The notes below the pieces were generated by a model. That model did not search any database. It worked only from the letters and a program-made list of their open reading frames with translations, and was not told the DNA's origin. Of a stretch of DNA of 24,138 nt, positions 1-7,517 are shown piece after piece (positions within the stretch are counted from its first letter, which is position 1; every line of letters begins with the position of its first letter). The DNA is from JAVBRU01 sp031547595 (GTDB taxonomy: Bacteria > Bacillota > Clostridia > Christensenellales > Aristaeellaceae): the NCBI GenBank assembly GCA_031547595.1, contig JAVBRU010000069.1, forward strand, positions 1 through 24,138, given 5' to 3'. The position numbers and the translations under genes were made by a program.

Positions 1-822
1 GCCGGAGCGGGGCTCTGTCTTCGGGTCGGCATCGCTCTCGCGGCGCACAACGGATTCGCTGCGCCACGCGCTGTCCTCTGCCTGGAGCTTCACCGCCACA
101 TCAGACGATACAGCAGAATAATCTTTCTGGTTATAGGTAAGAACGGTTTCAGCGTACGTCAGATAGGTCTTGGGGCTCACAAACGCGACATCCCCCAGCA
201 CCACCGGCTGGTCTACATACGAAAGCGAAATGTCATGCGCACCCGCCGTGAGATAAAACAGCAGCGGATCGGTATAAATGCCCTGACTGTCCACTGCGCG
301 CACCGTCTGCCACACCGGAACTTCGGTCTGTTTGGGCCACACCTCGTCGCCCACGGAGTTCAGGCGCGTCTCGCCCTCCACAAAATAGCGGTACAGGCAC
401 AGGTTGTTGGCTTCCTCATAGGGTGTATGCCCGTCAATGGTCAGTTTGCGCTGAATCTTGGCTTCGTTGCCGCCGCGGCCAAGGTACTGGATTTCCAGCT
501 CGTACAGCCCGGTGGTTTCTACCTCGATGTGCCAGGTCACCGTGTTTGGGTTATCGCCCAGCGCCAGTGCCGCGCCGGGGCGGCCGTTCACGTCGTTTTC
601 AATACTGCCATCGCCATTGATCACCGCGGCCTCGGGGGTGAGGGCGATACGGCTGCCTTCGGGTGCGTGAGAGTACGCTTCGTAGGTGGTTTGGATTTTG
701 CTATAAACGATGGCCTCTTCGGCCTGAATGCTGAAATAATCCGCCCATTCATCCCCCATCGCCGGCATTGCCAGGCATAAGCAGAAGATGCATACGGCAA
801 AAAGACAACCCTTCTTTTTCAA
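1..822 (-). CDS. Large secreted solute-binding protein with carbohydrate-binding-like modules, partial (C-terminus beyond window)
   Basis: The frame stays open from a TTG at 822 down to base 1 (274 codons), so only the N-terminal part is visible. The start is set by AAAGGGAGGG at 830-839, 7 nt upstream; a second in-frame TTG at 828 sits too close to it. Residues 1-23 are a Sec signal peptide (KKK, hydrophobic core, AMPAMG cleavage region). Residues of about 50-215 form a beta-rich module containing LTIDGHTPYEEAN, WPKQTEVPVWQ and DPLLFYLTAGAHDISLSYVD. A second module seems to start at KLQAEDSAWRSESVVRRESD. From memory, this order matches the N-terminus of the roughly 950-residue extracellular solute-binding proteins of Firmicutes sugar ABC importers that carry CBM35-like modules before the binding domain. 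The divergent membrane-bound AraC regulator supports that reading. The binding domain itself is outside the window, so the substrate is unknown. Confidence 0.7.
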   Translation of the reverse strand, partial: MKKKGCLFAVCIFCLCLAMPAMGDEWADYFSIQAEEAIVYSKIQTTYEAYSHAPEGSRIALTPEAAVINGDGSIENDVNGRPGAALALGDNPNTVTWHIEVETTGLYELEIQYLGRGGNEAKIQRKLTIDGHTPYEEANNLCLYRYFVEGETRLNSVGDEVWPKQTEVPVWQTVRAVDSQGIYTDPLLFYLTAGAHDISLSYVDQPVVLGDVAFVSPKTYLTYAETVLTYNQKDYSAVSSDVAVKLQAEDSAWRSESVVRRESDADPKTEPRSG

Positions 823-849
823 AGCCAAACCCTCCCTTTGGGAACCTCA

Positions 850-1002
850 TGCACAAATCTTTGCACAAATTGCTGCCTTTTTCAATCCACGATATGTGCA
901 ATCTGGCCTCCGTTTTGTTATTTTGCACATTTACGCAACCTTAACAAATTGCATATGAGTATGCAATTGGTTGGATTTTTACCATATATCACATGCAATG
1001 TG
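850..1002. promoter_or_regulatory. Divergent intergenic control region with TGCACA motifs and palindromes
   Basis: Between the divergent genes there are four TGCACA hexamers: 850-855, 862-867 and 924-929 on the plus strand, and 895-900 inverted. The first two belong to a 9-bp direct repeat, TGCACAAAT, 12 bp apart. A perfect 9+9 inverted repeat, AATTGCATA (947-955) and TATGCAATT (960-968), has a 4-bp spacer. A shorter one, CACAT-GCA-ATGTG, lies at 990-1002. AraC-family regulators usually bind such sites next to their own gene and the transporter gene. Assigning these sites to the neighbouring regulator is inference. Confidence 0.5.
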
Positions 1003-1023
1003 TCAAAAACGGAACAATTTTCG

Positions 1024-1052
1024 TGGCAATTTGCGGAGCAGTGTGCTATAAT
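1024..1052 (+). promoter_or_regulatory. Extended -10 promoter of the AraC-type regulator
   Basis: TGCTATAAT at 1044-1052 is a perfect extended -10 element. The -35 position 17 bp upstream (TGGCAA, 1024-1029) is poor, which is common for extended -10 promoters. The predicted transcript starts near 1059 and gives a leader of about 40 nt before the GTG start at 1099. Confidence 0.7.
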
Positions 1053-1098
1053 GTTGCCCATCAGCATATACGCAGGAAAACAGTCTGGAGGGGACAGT

Positions 1099-3267
1099 GT
1101 GAGCCGATTGTTCCAGAAACACACCAAAACGTATTACCGCTACCTGTTCAGCTATGTGGCGCTGCTGGCAGCGGGTATTTTGATGCTGCTGATTTTCTTT
1201 CAGTTCTATTTTATTTCCAACCTGCGCAGCAGCCTGATCTCCTCCGAGGAGAGCGCTTTGCAGCAAACTGCGCAAGGTCTGGACAACGATTTGAGCCGTA
1301 TCAACGCGATTGACTATCAGATATCCAGCTTCAACGATAATTTTCTTTCCTATTACCAGGAGGAGCCCAGCCCCATGCGCGATCTTCGGCTGGTGCGCGA
1401 ATATCAAAACATGCTATCCACCTCCACCTTTATATCGGAAAGCGCGCTCTTCTCCCCGCATTCGGACAGCATTTATACCTCCACCGCCGTCTATTCTAAA
1501 GACCTGTTTTTCGACAGCATCTTTGTGTTCGATCAGCTGGACGATCCCATCTCCTTTTTCAGTGCGCTGAACACGCGCGTGGTGTGCACCGCCAAGCGCC
1601 AGGGCAAGCCCCAGGTCTACTTTGTGTTTGTCAATCCGCCGTCTGTGTTTTCCCGGCTGAACAATGCCGTGCAGTTCTTTTTCGTAAAAGAAGAAGAGTT
1701 TATATCGCGCCTCGCGCCCGCAGATTCCTACCGTCAGGGAGCGATTGTCGATCCATCCGGCAACGTCATCCTCTCTAGCATTGCCTTTGATGCCGCAGAC
1801 ATCAGCGCAAATGATTCTCTCAAGGCCGGTCAGCACGAATACCTGGTGCTGCGGCGGGCGTCCGAAGTGCTGGACTGGGAGTACCTGGCGCTGATCCCGC
1901 TGGATGAGTTCATGGTGCCCGTGCAGCGCGCGTATGTGTCATTCCTGCTGATTGTGGGCGTGTTCTTTGTGGTGGGCGTTTTGGGGATTTCCTATTGCAT
2001 GCACATCACCTATACCCCGCTCAAGGAGCTCACTTTGGCGCTGGGCGGCCCGCAGCGGGACGACGATGTGGAATCGCTCCGCACCATGATCGGCACCCTG
2101 TCGCAGCAAAACGAAACCACCCGTGCGCTGATGGTGCACAGCCCCGACGGCAAGGCCATGAAGGACGCGCTGCTGTTCGCGCTGCTCAAAAATAAGTTTG
2201 AAACCTTTGATGCCTTCAACCGCGAGGGCGCGCCGCTGGGCATGCAGTTCACCAAGCCTGTGTATCAGGTGCTGATGCTGCGCTACTTTGGTGAGGAAGA
2301 AGAATTCCCCTACCATCACCTCGAAAGCGCCATGGAAACCGTTTTTGGACAGCGGTATTGCTATCACTTTCGCGAGCTGTTTGAGCAATCCACCATCATT
2401 TGCCTGATTGGCATGGACGAGGGCATGCAGCAGGCTGTTCTGGATGATTATCAGCAGCTGATCGACCACTGCTATCAGGTGTACAACCTCAGCTTCACCA
2501 TCGGCACCAGCCGCTGTTACCAGGATTTGGCGCAAATCACCATTGCCAGCTTTGAGGCCAGCCAGGCCGTCAAGGAATCCTTCATCCGGGGCTGGAACCA
2601 GCTGATCTGCTATCACCACATGCCCTCCTCCATGCCCGCGCCCGGTAACTACCTGTCTGTGCTGGAAAACCTGAAAACAGAAACGCCCACGCAGCAAATG
2701 CAGAGCATCGAGCGCTTTGTGCAGCTGCTAAAAAACAAGCAGGTGCCCTCGCTGATGGCAAAGGGCTATTGCAACACGGCCATCCAAATGCTGCTGGCAT
2801 CCCCTGTGGAACACAACACATTGCCTGATCTCTTCTCCATCAACTACCTGAAAACGGTCGACGATTATCTGGCCTTCATGCTGCGCATTATTGGGGACCA
2901 GCAGGATATGCCCGCCGCAAACACGCCCCACCCGCCAGAGGAGAGCGACGCGCTGCTGTTGCGTATCTATGCTATTTTGGAGACGGACTTTGACGACTGC
3001 AACTTCTCCATCCAGGAGACCGCAGAAAAGCTGGACCTCAACCGCTCCTACCTCAGCCAGTATTTCAAGCAACAGACCGGCGATACATTGACCAACCATA
3101 TCTCTTCATTGCGCATCAAAAAAGCCTGCACGATGCTGGAAACCACCACCATGCCGCTGCAGATGATTTCCGAATCGGTAGGCTATTATAATCTGAACAG
3201 TTTTATCCGCCGCTTTAAGCAGATCACCGGCATGACGCCCGGCGAGTATAGACGGAAGTATCAATAA
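1099..3267 (+). CDS. Membrane-bound AraC-family transcriptional regulator (YesN/YtdP-like)
   Basis: This is a 722-residue regulator. The frame is open further upstream, but that part would lie before the promoter. GTG at 1099 has GGAGGGG at 1087-1093, 5 nt upstream. Residues 17-40 are a transmembrane helix, and about 41-275 an extracytoplasmic sensor region of the dCache kind. A second helix spans about 277-300 (VSFLLIVGVFFVVGVLGISY). A cytoplasmic linker follows, and a two-helix-turn-helix AraC domain occupies about 620-722, with FSIQETAEKLDLNRSYLSQYF, MISESVGYYNLNSFIRRF and a final MTPGEYRRKYQ. Such proteins are thought to sense a ligand or a loaded binding protein outside the cell and switch on the neighbouring uptake operon. 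The divergent solute-binding gene is the obvious target. The signal is not known. Confidence 0.88.
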   Translation: MSRLFQKHTKTYYRYLFSYVALLAAGILMLLIFFQFYFISNLRSSLISSEESALQQTAQGLDNDLSRINAIDYQISSFNDNFLSYYQEEPSPMRDLRLVREYQNMLSTSTFISESALFSPHSDSIYTSTAVYSKDLFFDSIFVFDQLDDPISFFSALNTRVVCTAKRQGKPQVYFVFVNPPSVFSRLNNAVQFFFVKEEEFISRLAPADSYRQGAIVDPSGNVILSSIAFDAADISANDSLKAGQHEYLVLRRASEVLDWEYLALIPLDEFMVPVQRAYVSFLLIVGVFFVVGVLGISYCMHITYTPLKELTLALGGPQRDDDVESLRTMIGTLSQQNETTRALMVHSPDGKAMKDALLFALLKNKFETFDAFNREGAPLGMQFTKPVYQVLMLRYFGEEEEFPYHHLESAMETVFGQRYCYHFRELFEQSTIICLIGMDEGMQQAVLDDYQQLIDHCYQVYNLSFTIGTSRCYQDLAQITIASFEASQAVKESFIRGWNQLICYHHMPSSMPAPGNYLSVLENLKTETPTQQMQSIERFVQLLKNKQVPSLMAKGYCNTAIQMLLASPVEHNTLPDLFSINYLKTVDDYLAFMLRIIGDQQDMPAANTPHPPEESDALLLRIYAILETDFDDCNFSIQETAEKLDLNRSYLSQYFKQQTGDTLTNHISSLRIKKACTMLETTTMPLQMISESVGYYNLNSFIRRFKQITGMTPGEYRRKYQ

Positions 3268-3332
3268 TCAACCGACATTATACAGACGTTGCTGGCATCT
3301 GTTCAGCCCATGCGCTTCAAAGCATGCAAAAG

Positions 3333-3385
3333 TGCGGGGCCGAGAGGATCATCCTCCGGCGGGCCTGGTGCAGAGCCCCGGCGTT
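3333..3385 (-). repeat. GC-rich REP-like hairpin element, possible terminator of the leftward operon
   Basis: On the minus strand this gap reads CCGGGGCTCTGCACCAGG, then a hairpin GCCGGAGGAT/ATCCTCTCGGC (plus-strand 3339-3360, one bulged base, one-base loop), then CCCCGCACTTTTGC. The GGGGCTCTGC...CCCCGCACTTTTGC layout resembles the dispersed palindromic repeats found between genes in many Clostridia genomes; that likeness is from memory. It lies just after the stop of the leftward operon, and the TTTT after CCCCGCAC could end transcription. The rest of 3268-3398 shows only a weak CATGC/GCATG pair at 3309-3326. Confidence 0.45.
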
Positions 3386-3398
3386 CCTCCCTCCCCCA

Positions 3399-4106
3399 TC
3401 ACCCCACCAGTTCCAATAACTCCTGCGGTGTGTAGGTGAAAGTAGGCACATCAAAGCCCGGTGTTACCATCAGGCTGGGCTGAAAGAAGAACACGGCATT
3501 GCCATCCGGATCTGTATAGAAATCCGCATCGGGATAGCAAACCTCGCAGAAATCTTCAAACGCCAAATCCGGGATCAGCACACCTTGCTCTGCCAGGGCC
3601 AGGTATTCTTTGTATAGCTCCGGCAGCAGCGCTTCCACCATTTGCGTGGTGCTATCCGCCACCTTGACAACGCCCCGAAGGGTGAGCGGCTGGCCGATAT
3701 ACTCGCCCGCCACGTCAAAGGTGATACCCTCGAGGGTGTAGAGGATGTCTTCGCCCAGGGTCTGGGAGCGGGTGGACAGAATGCTGACAAAGGCGCCATT
3801 ATTACAGGTGACTGTGAAATCGTGTACGATGGTCTGCTGCCCGCCAAAGGTCATGTCCTTATCGTTGGCGAACATGGGCACCACAAGGTACAGCATTTCG
3901 TCCAGCGCCACCTGGTAGGTATCGTTGAAGGTGACGGCGGCCAAATCTTCGCCCACCAACTGAGGATAGGCATAGGTGAAGCGGTACGTCCACTGATTAA
4001 CATCCGGGAAGTACGCATCGCCCGTAAGGCGCGTCACTTCGTACTCCGCCAGCGCACACAGCGGCAGCATCAGCACCAGCACGACGCACAGTATACGCTT
4101 AACCAT
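3399..4106 (-). CDS. Secreted RsiV-like DUF3298 domain protein
   Basis: This 235-residue protein has a signal peptide at 1-20 (MVKRILCVVLVLMLPLCALA). The mature part begins YEVTRLTGDAYFP and contains TCNNGAFVSILSTRSQTLGE in the middle. It ends with DADFYTDPDGNAVFFFQPSLMVTPGFDVPTF and FTYTPQELLELVG, cut here at the PTF. That tail is typical of the DUF3298 domain shared with the anti-sigma factor RsiV, whose extracellular part binds lysozyme. There is no cytoplasmic anti-sigma region and no sigma factor gene beside it, so an anti-sigma role is not supported. It is probably exported or cleaved at the cell surface. Its ATG overlaps the end of the previous gene by 8 bp (ATGGTTAA), so the two are likely translated together. 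The family call is from motif likeness only. Confidence 0.62.
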   Translation of the reverse strand: MVKRILCVVLVLMLPLCALAEYEVTRLTGDAYFPDVNQWTYRFTYAYPQLVGEDLAAVTFNDTYQVALDEMLYLVVPMFANDKDMTFGGQQTIVHDFTVTCNNGAFVSILSTRSQTLGEDILYTLEGITFDVAGEYIGQPLTLRGVVKVADSTTQMVEALLPELYKEYLALAEQGVLIPDLAFEDFCEVCYPDADFYTDPDGNAVFFFQPSLMVTPGFDVPTFTYTPQELLELVG

Positions 4107-5154
4107 TGGACATGCTCCACAGCACGAAGGAATTACGGATCAGCTCCGCATACAATACAAACTCCGCCTGACGCCCGGCCGGGAAGGTGAGCTGCACCTG
4201 ATACGCAGTGTCGGCACCCTGCGGCGCCACGATCAGCGTATACTGGCCATCGCCCACAACACTGACGCAATAGAACAGCTCGTCCACCGTGCAAACGCCC
4301 TTGTCCTTATACTGGGCAGCAAAAGCTTCGAGGCTGAGGTGTGCGGTGTTATCCAGCGTTTGAATGGTCAGGCCGGCAGCCTTGTCCGCCGTGGCGAAGC
4401 TCAGGGTTTCGCCGCTGCCCGGCTGCTCCACAAAAATGGAGGGGATGGTGGCAGAGTATTCCTGCTGCGCGTTTTCGATGTACTGCCAATCGGTGATGCA
4501 GCCATCCAGGTAGGTCTCGCCAATCTCATAGCCCATCAGCGTGTAGCCGTAGGGAGAGATGGGGTCGTACTTCATGGTGATGGTGGCGTTGGCCAGCCAG
4601 GTCAGCTCGTTTTCCGGGATGTCCGCGGCGTGATAGTTGAAGAAACCATAGTGGCTGTACAGATCGGCCTTCAGCACGGCCACGCTGCCGTCAAACTCGC
4701 TGGCATAGATGTAGGCGCTGATGTTTTGCATCTCGTCCATGGACGACATGTCAAACTTGAGCGATGTGCCATCCACGGTGATGCACTCGCACCCGGAAGC
4801 CGTGGGCAGGGCATACTGGCCGTTTGTGAAGATCATGGCATAGTATTCGCTCAGTTCTTCCACAGACACAGTCGCGCGGTTTTCCCACAGATCCTCGCCC
4901 TCATAGGGCAGGGTCATGGTGTAGATGCCCACCAGCATCACGCCTTCCACCAGCGCCTGGGGGGGCATGTCCGCCTCAGGCAAGCTGAGCACATCGCGGT
5001 ATACCGCGGCGCTCATGCACAGATCCACCATGGCCTGCAGGCCGCCGTCCACGGTTATCTGCATGGGCTGCTGATCGCGCAGCGGCGCGGCATAGGCCGT
5101 CATGGCCAGGGTGAGAGCCAGAATCACTACCAGGCAAAGCAGTTGCTTTTTCAT
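4099..5154 (-). CDS. Secreted protein of unknown function (351 aa)
   Basis: I do not recognise this protein. Residues 1-23 are a clear signal peptide (MKKQLLCLVVILALTLAMTAYA, with cleavage near AYA-AP). There is no lipobox and no second transmembrane segment, so it should be exported. The mature part is acidic and rich in Tyr, Ala and Thr, with few Cys. Its last third looks beta-rich and has a PSIFVEQPGSGETLSFATA stretch followed by LYAELIRNSF near the end. The start ATG overlaps the flavoprotein stop (ATGA), and its AGGAGG lies within the last codons of that gene. Its own stop is inside the start of the DUF3298 gene. These overlaps tie three genes into one translation unit. A shared job in envelope protein folding or redox is a guess. 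Confidence 0.6.
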   Translation of the reverse strand: MKKQLLCLVVILALTLAMTAYAAPLRDQQPMQITVDGGLQAMVDLCMSAAVYRDVLSLPEADMPPQALVEGVMLVGIYTMTLPYEGEDLWENRATVSVEELSEYYAMIFTNGQYALPTASGCECITVDGTSLKFDMSSMDEMQNISAYIYASEFDGSVAVLKADLYSHYGFFNYHAADIPENELTWLANATITMKYDPISPYGYTLMGYEIGETYLDGCITDWQYIENAQQEYSATIPSIFVEQPGSGETLSFATADKAAGLTIQTLDNTAHLSLEAFAAQYKDKGVCTVDELFYCVSVVGDGQYTLIVAPQGADTAYQVQLTFPAGRQAEFVLYAELIRNSFVLWSMSNG

Positions 5155-6002
5155 GGTTTTCCTCCTATTTCGTCTGCCAAGGTAAGCGCGGCGATATTTC
5201 CTTCGCCCACCGCCTTAGCAATCTGGTAAGGCGCGCCGGATACATCGCCCGCGGCATATACGCGGGGAATATTGGTGCGCATCTTATCATCGGTCAAAAT
5301 GGCGCTGCCGTTGATAGCAAGATCGGGCAGTAGCTGGTTGAGGGGCAGGGCGGGGCGGGCGATAAACACGCCGTCCGCCGCGTACTCCCCGGCATCGGTC
5401 TTGACAGCGGTCACGTGATCCTCGCCAAGAATGGCGCGAGGGCGCTGCTCAATCACCTCAATATCGGGGTCCAGGCCTTCAAAGTCGTGGGGTTTTTCCA
5501 CAAAGTAGATCACCTTGTGCGCGATGGTCACAAGGAAGTTCGCTTCCTTCACGCCTTCCTCGCAGGCAGCGATGACGGCCACGTCTTTGCCGCGATAAAA
5601 CATGCCGTCGCAGGTGGCACAATAGCTGACGCCTTGGCCTGTCAGCTCTTTTTCGCCTGCCAGGGTGATGGCGCGCGCCGTGCCCGTGGCCAGGATGATG
5701 CCGCGCGCAGCGAGTATTTGATCCTCCACCAGCACGGAAAAGCTGTCGTCCATCGCCACAATCTGGCGCACCATGGCCTTTCGAAGCTCCACGTCCAGGC
5801 TCTGCGCCTGGGTGCGGAAGGCATCCAGCAGCGCCTGGCCGCTGATGTGCGGCAGGCCGGGGTAATTGTCCACATGCGCGGCGCGCTCCAGCGCACCATC
5901 GCCTGCGTACACCATCAAAACGGCTTTGTTGCGCTGGCGCAGCGTCATGGCGGCAGCGCAGCCCGCAGGGCCCGCGCCGATGATCAACGCGTCATAAGTC
6001 AT
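5151..6002 (-). CDS. Thioredoxin reductase-like flavoprotein lacking NADPH-binding motifs
   Basis: This 283-residue protein has the FAD Rossmann motif GAGPAG at 9-14, HVDNYPGLP at 43-51, ATGTAR at 105-110, the redox pair CATC at 128-131 and the second FAD motif AGDVSG at 251-256. Normal thioredoxin reductases carry GGGDSA just after the CxxC and an HRR-type motif about 20 residues later to bind NADPH. Here the matching stretches read VAVIAACEEGVKEA (141-154) and VIYFVEKPHDF, so both motifs are missing. This fits the ferredoxin-dependent, pyridine-nucleotide-independent reductases described from Clostridium, which pass electrons from ferredoxin to thioredoxin. The ferredoxin role is inference. 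GAGGA lies 2 nt before the ATG. The gene starts 16 nt after the CorC-like gene and overlaps the next gene by 4 bp. Confidence 0.85.
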   Translation of the reverse strand: MTYDALIIGAGPAGCAAAMTLRQRNKAVLMVYAGDGALERAAHVDNYPGLPHISGQALLDAFRTQAQSLDVELRKAMVRQIVAMDDSFSVLVEDQILAARGIILATGTARAITLAGEKELTGQGVSYCATCDGMFYRGKDVAVIAACEEGVKEANFLVTIAHKVIYFVEKPHDFEGLDPDIEVIEQRPRAILGEDHVTAVKTDAGEYAADGVFIARPALPLNQLLPDLAINGSAILTDDKMRTNIPRVYAAGDVSGAPYQIAKAVGEGNIAALTLADEIGGKP

Positions 6003-6018
6003 GGCATTTCCTCACTTT

Positions 6019-7338
6019 TTACGCCGTCAGCGTCACGGTCACCCATTCAATGCGTCTGTCCACAATCTCGTCCACCACGATGTGCAGGCCATAGCAATCC
6101 ATCTCCGGGTGCGTGCCATCCTTGGGGATGGCCGCCATCTGGCTGAAGATCAGGCCGCCGAGGGTGTCAAACTCTTCCTCGGTGGGCAAGAAAATGTCCA
6201 GGGCTTCGTTGATGGACTCAATCTCGGCACTGCCAGAGATGCGATACGAGGTATCGGACAGCTTTTGAATGTCCTGGGGCGCTTGCGGGTCATACTCATC
6301 ATAGATATTACCCACAATCTCTTCTAATAAATCTTCCAAAGTGATCAGGCCGCTGGTGCCGCCATATTCGTCCACCACGATGGCCAGGTGCGTTTTTTTG
6401 ACCTGCATATCGCGAAAGAGCACGTCGGTACGCACGGATTCGGGCACAAAGTAGGCGGGGCGCAGCATATCGCGCAGGGTTTTCCCGCTGCTTGTGCTGA
6501 GGTTCAATAGCACGTCACGGGTGGTTACTGTGCCCAGGATGTCGTCCAAGTCCTCACCATACACGGGAAAACGGCTGAGGCCGCTTTGCGCAATGGTGCT
6601 GATGATATCGTCTGTATTCTCGTCCACCTGCAGGGCGGTAATATCGGTGCGGTGCGTCATGCAGTTGGCGGCGGTCATGTTGTTAAACTCAAAGATGTTT
6701 TCAATCATATCGCGCTCATTGCCCTCAATGGCGCCCTTTTCCTCGCCCATGTCCACCATCATGCGGATTTCGTCCTCGGTGACGTTTTCCTCGTTGGCGT
6801 TCGGATCGATGCGCATCAGGCGCAGGATGCCGTTGACGGATTTGGTCAACAGCCAGATCACCGGGCGCAGCACCTTTGACATGCCGTTGATCACGCCGCA
6901 CACATAGCGCGCCACAACCTCGGGCTTTTTCATGGCCACGCGCTTGGGCACCAGCTCGCCAAATACCAAGGTGAAGTAGGACAGTATGATCGTAATCAGG
7001 ATAACAGCCAAGGTGTTGAGCGTGGCCGGGGAGATGGACGTGACGCCCATGCCGTTAACCAGCCAGTCTACCAGCATGTCAGAGAAGTTGTCGGCGGCAA
7101 ACGCGCTGCCCAAGAAGCCTGCCAAGGTGATAGCCACCTGTATGGTGGACAGGAAGCCGGAGGGTGAAAGCACCATTTTGAGCATGGTGCCGGCTTTTTT
7201 ATCGCCCTGCTCGATCTGGTGGCGCAGCTTGGTTTCGCTGAGGGAGATGACCGCGATTTCGGCTGCGGCAAAGAACGCGTTGACAGCAATCAAGAGTACC
7301 TGTACAAGCAGTAGACCACCTATGGGACTAGGTTCCAA
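6019..7338 (-). CDS. CNNM/CorC-family (HlyC) membrane protein with CBS domains
   Basis: This 439-residue protein has the full three-part layout of the family. Residues 1-195 are a DUF21 (CNNM) transmembrane domain, with NAFFAAAEIAVISLSETKL and FGELVPKRVAMKKPE. A CBS pair spans about 210-335, including SRFPVYGEDLDDILGTVTTRDV and VDEYGGTSGLITLEDLLEEI. A CorC/HlyC C-terminal domain spans about 345-430. Members are linked to Mg2+ or Co2+ transport; the old haemolysin name is misleading. The start is a TTG at 7338 with GGAGG 7 nt upstream, and no ATG or GTG fits that site. It is the first gene of a leftward operon with the flavoprotein and two secreted proteins. I see no M-box-like leader in the 45 nt before it, so Mg2+ control is not supported. 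Confidence 0.9.
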   Translation of the reverse strand: MEPSPIGGLLLVQVLLIAVNAFFAAAEIAVISLSETKLRHQIEQGDKKAGTMLKMVLSPSGFLSTIQVAITLAGFLGSAFAADNFSDMLVDWLVNGMGVTSISPATLNTLAVILITIILSYFTLVFGELVPKRVAMKKPEVVARYVCGVINGMSKVLRPVIWLLTKSVNGILRLMRIDPNANEENVTEDEIRMMVDMGEEKGAIEGNERDMIENIFEFNNMTAANCMTHRTDITALQVDENTDDIISTIAQSGLSRFPVYGEDLDDILGTVTTRDVLLNLSTSSGKTLRDMLRPAYFVPESVRTDVLFRDMQVKKTHLAIVVDEYGGTSGLITLEDLLEEIVGNIYDEYDPQAPQDIQKLSDTSYRISGSAEIESINEALDIFLPTEEEFDTLGGLIFSQMAAIPKDGTHPEMDCYGLHIVVDEIVDRRIEWVTVTLTA

Positions 7339-7382
7339 GTGAATACCTCCTTATTTTTGCACACAGAAATGGGTACCCATAG

Positions 7383-7391
7383 ATTATACCA
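7383..7391 (-). promoter_or_regulatory. Extended -10 promoter of the leftward CorC-like operon
   Basis: On the minus strand TGGTATAAT (7391 to 7383) is a perfect extended -10. The predicted start near 7376 gives a leader of under 40 nt. The -35 position is poor. It is back to back with the plus-strand promoter at 7455-7483. Confidence 0.65.
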
Positions 7392-7454
7392 TACCGCAAG
7401 CCATAAAATCCACACATAATTGAAAAGAATTTGTAACATTATATGCCGGAACAG

Positions 7455-7483
7455 TTGAGAATGGCTGGGGAAAATGGTATAAT
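7455..7483 (+). promoter_or_regulatory. Strong sigma-A promoter of the three-gene cassette
   Basis: TTGAGA at 7455-7460, a 17-bp spacer and TATAAT at 7478-7483 with a TGG extension make a near-consensus promoter. Transcription should start near 7490. This rules out an in-frame ATG at 7443 as the start of the following gene. Confidence 0.75.
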
Positions 7484-7517
7484 TGACACGGAACACTTGC
7501 TATGGTATGTCAAAGGA

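Noticed and set aside
838..1098. N-terminal extension of the AraC regulator frame
   Set aside because: It crosses the promoter at 1024-1052, has an atypical Cys-rich translation, and the GTG at 1099 has an ideal ribosome binding site.
3399..4106. Calling the DUF3298 protein an anti-sigma factor
   Set aside because: It lacks a cytoplasmic sigma-binding part and there is no sigma factor gene beside it.
7339..7382. Mg2+ riboswitch (M-box) before the CorC-like gene
   Set aside because: The leader between promoter and start is under 40 nt, far too short for an M-box.
7443..7517. Longer start for the first gene of the three-gene cassette
   Set aside because: The ATG at 7443 lies upstream of a near-consensus promoter whose transcript starts near 7490.
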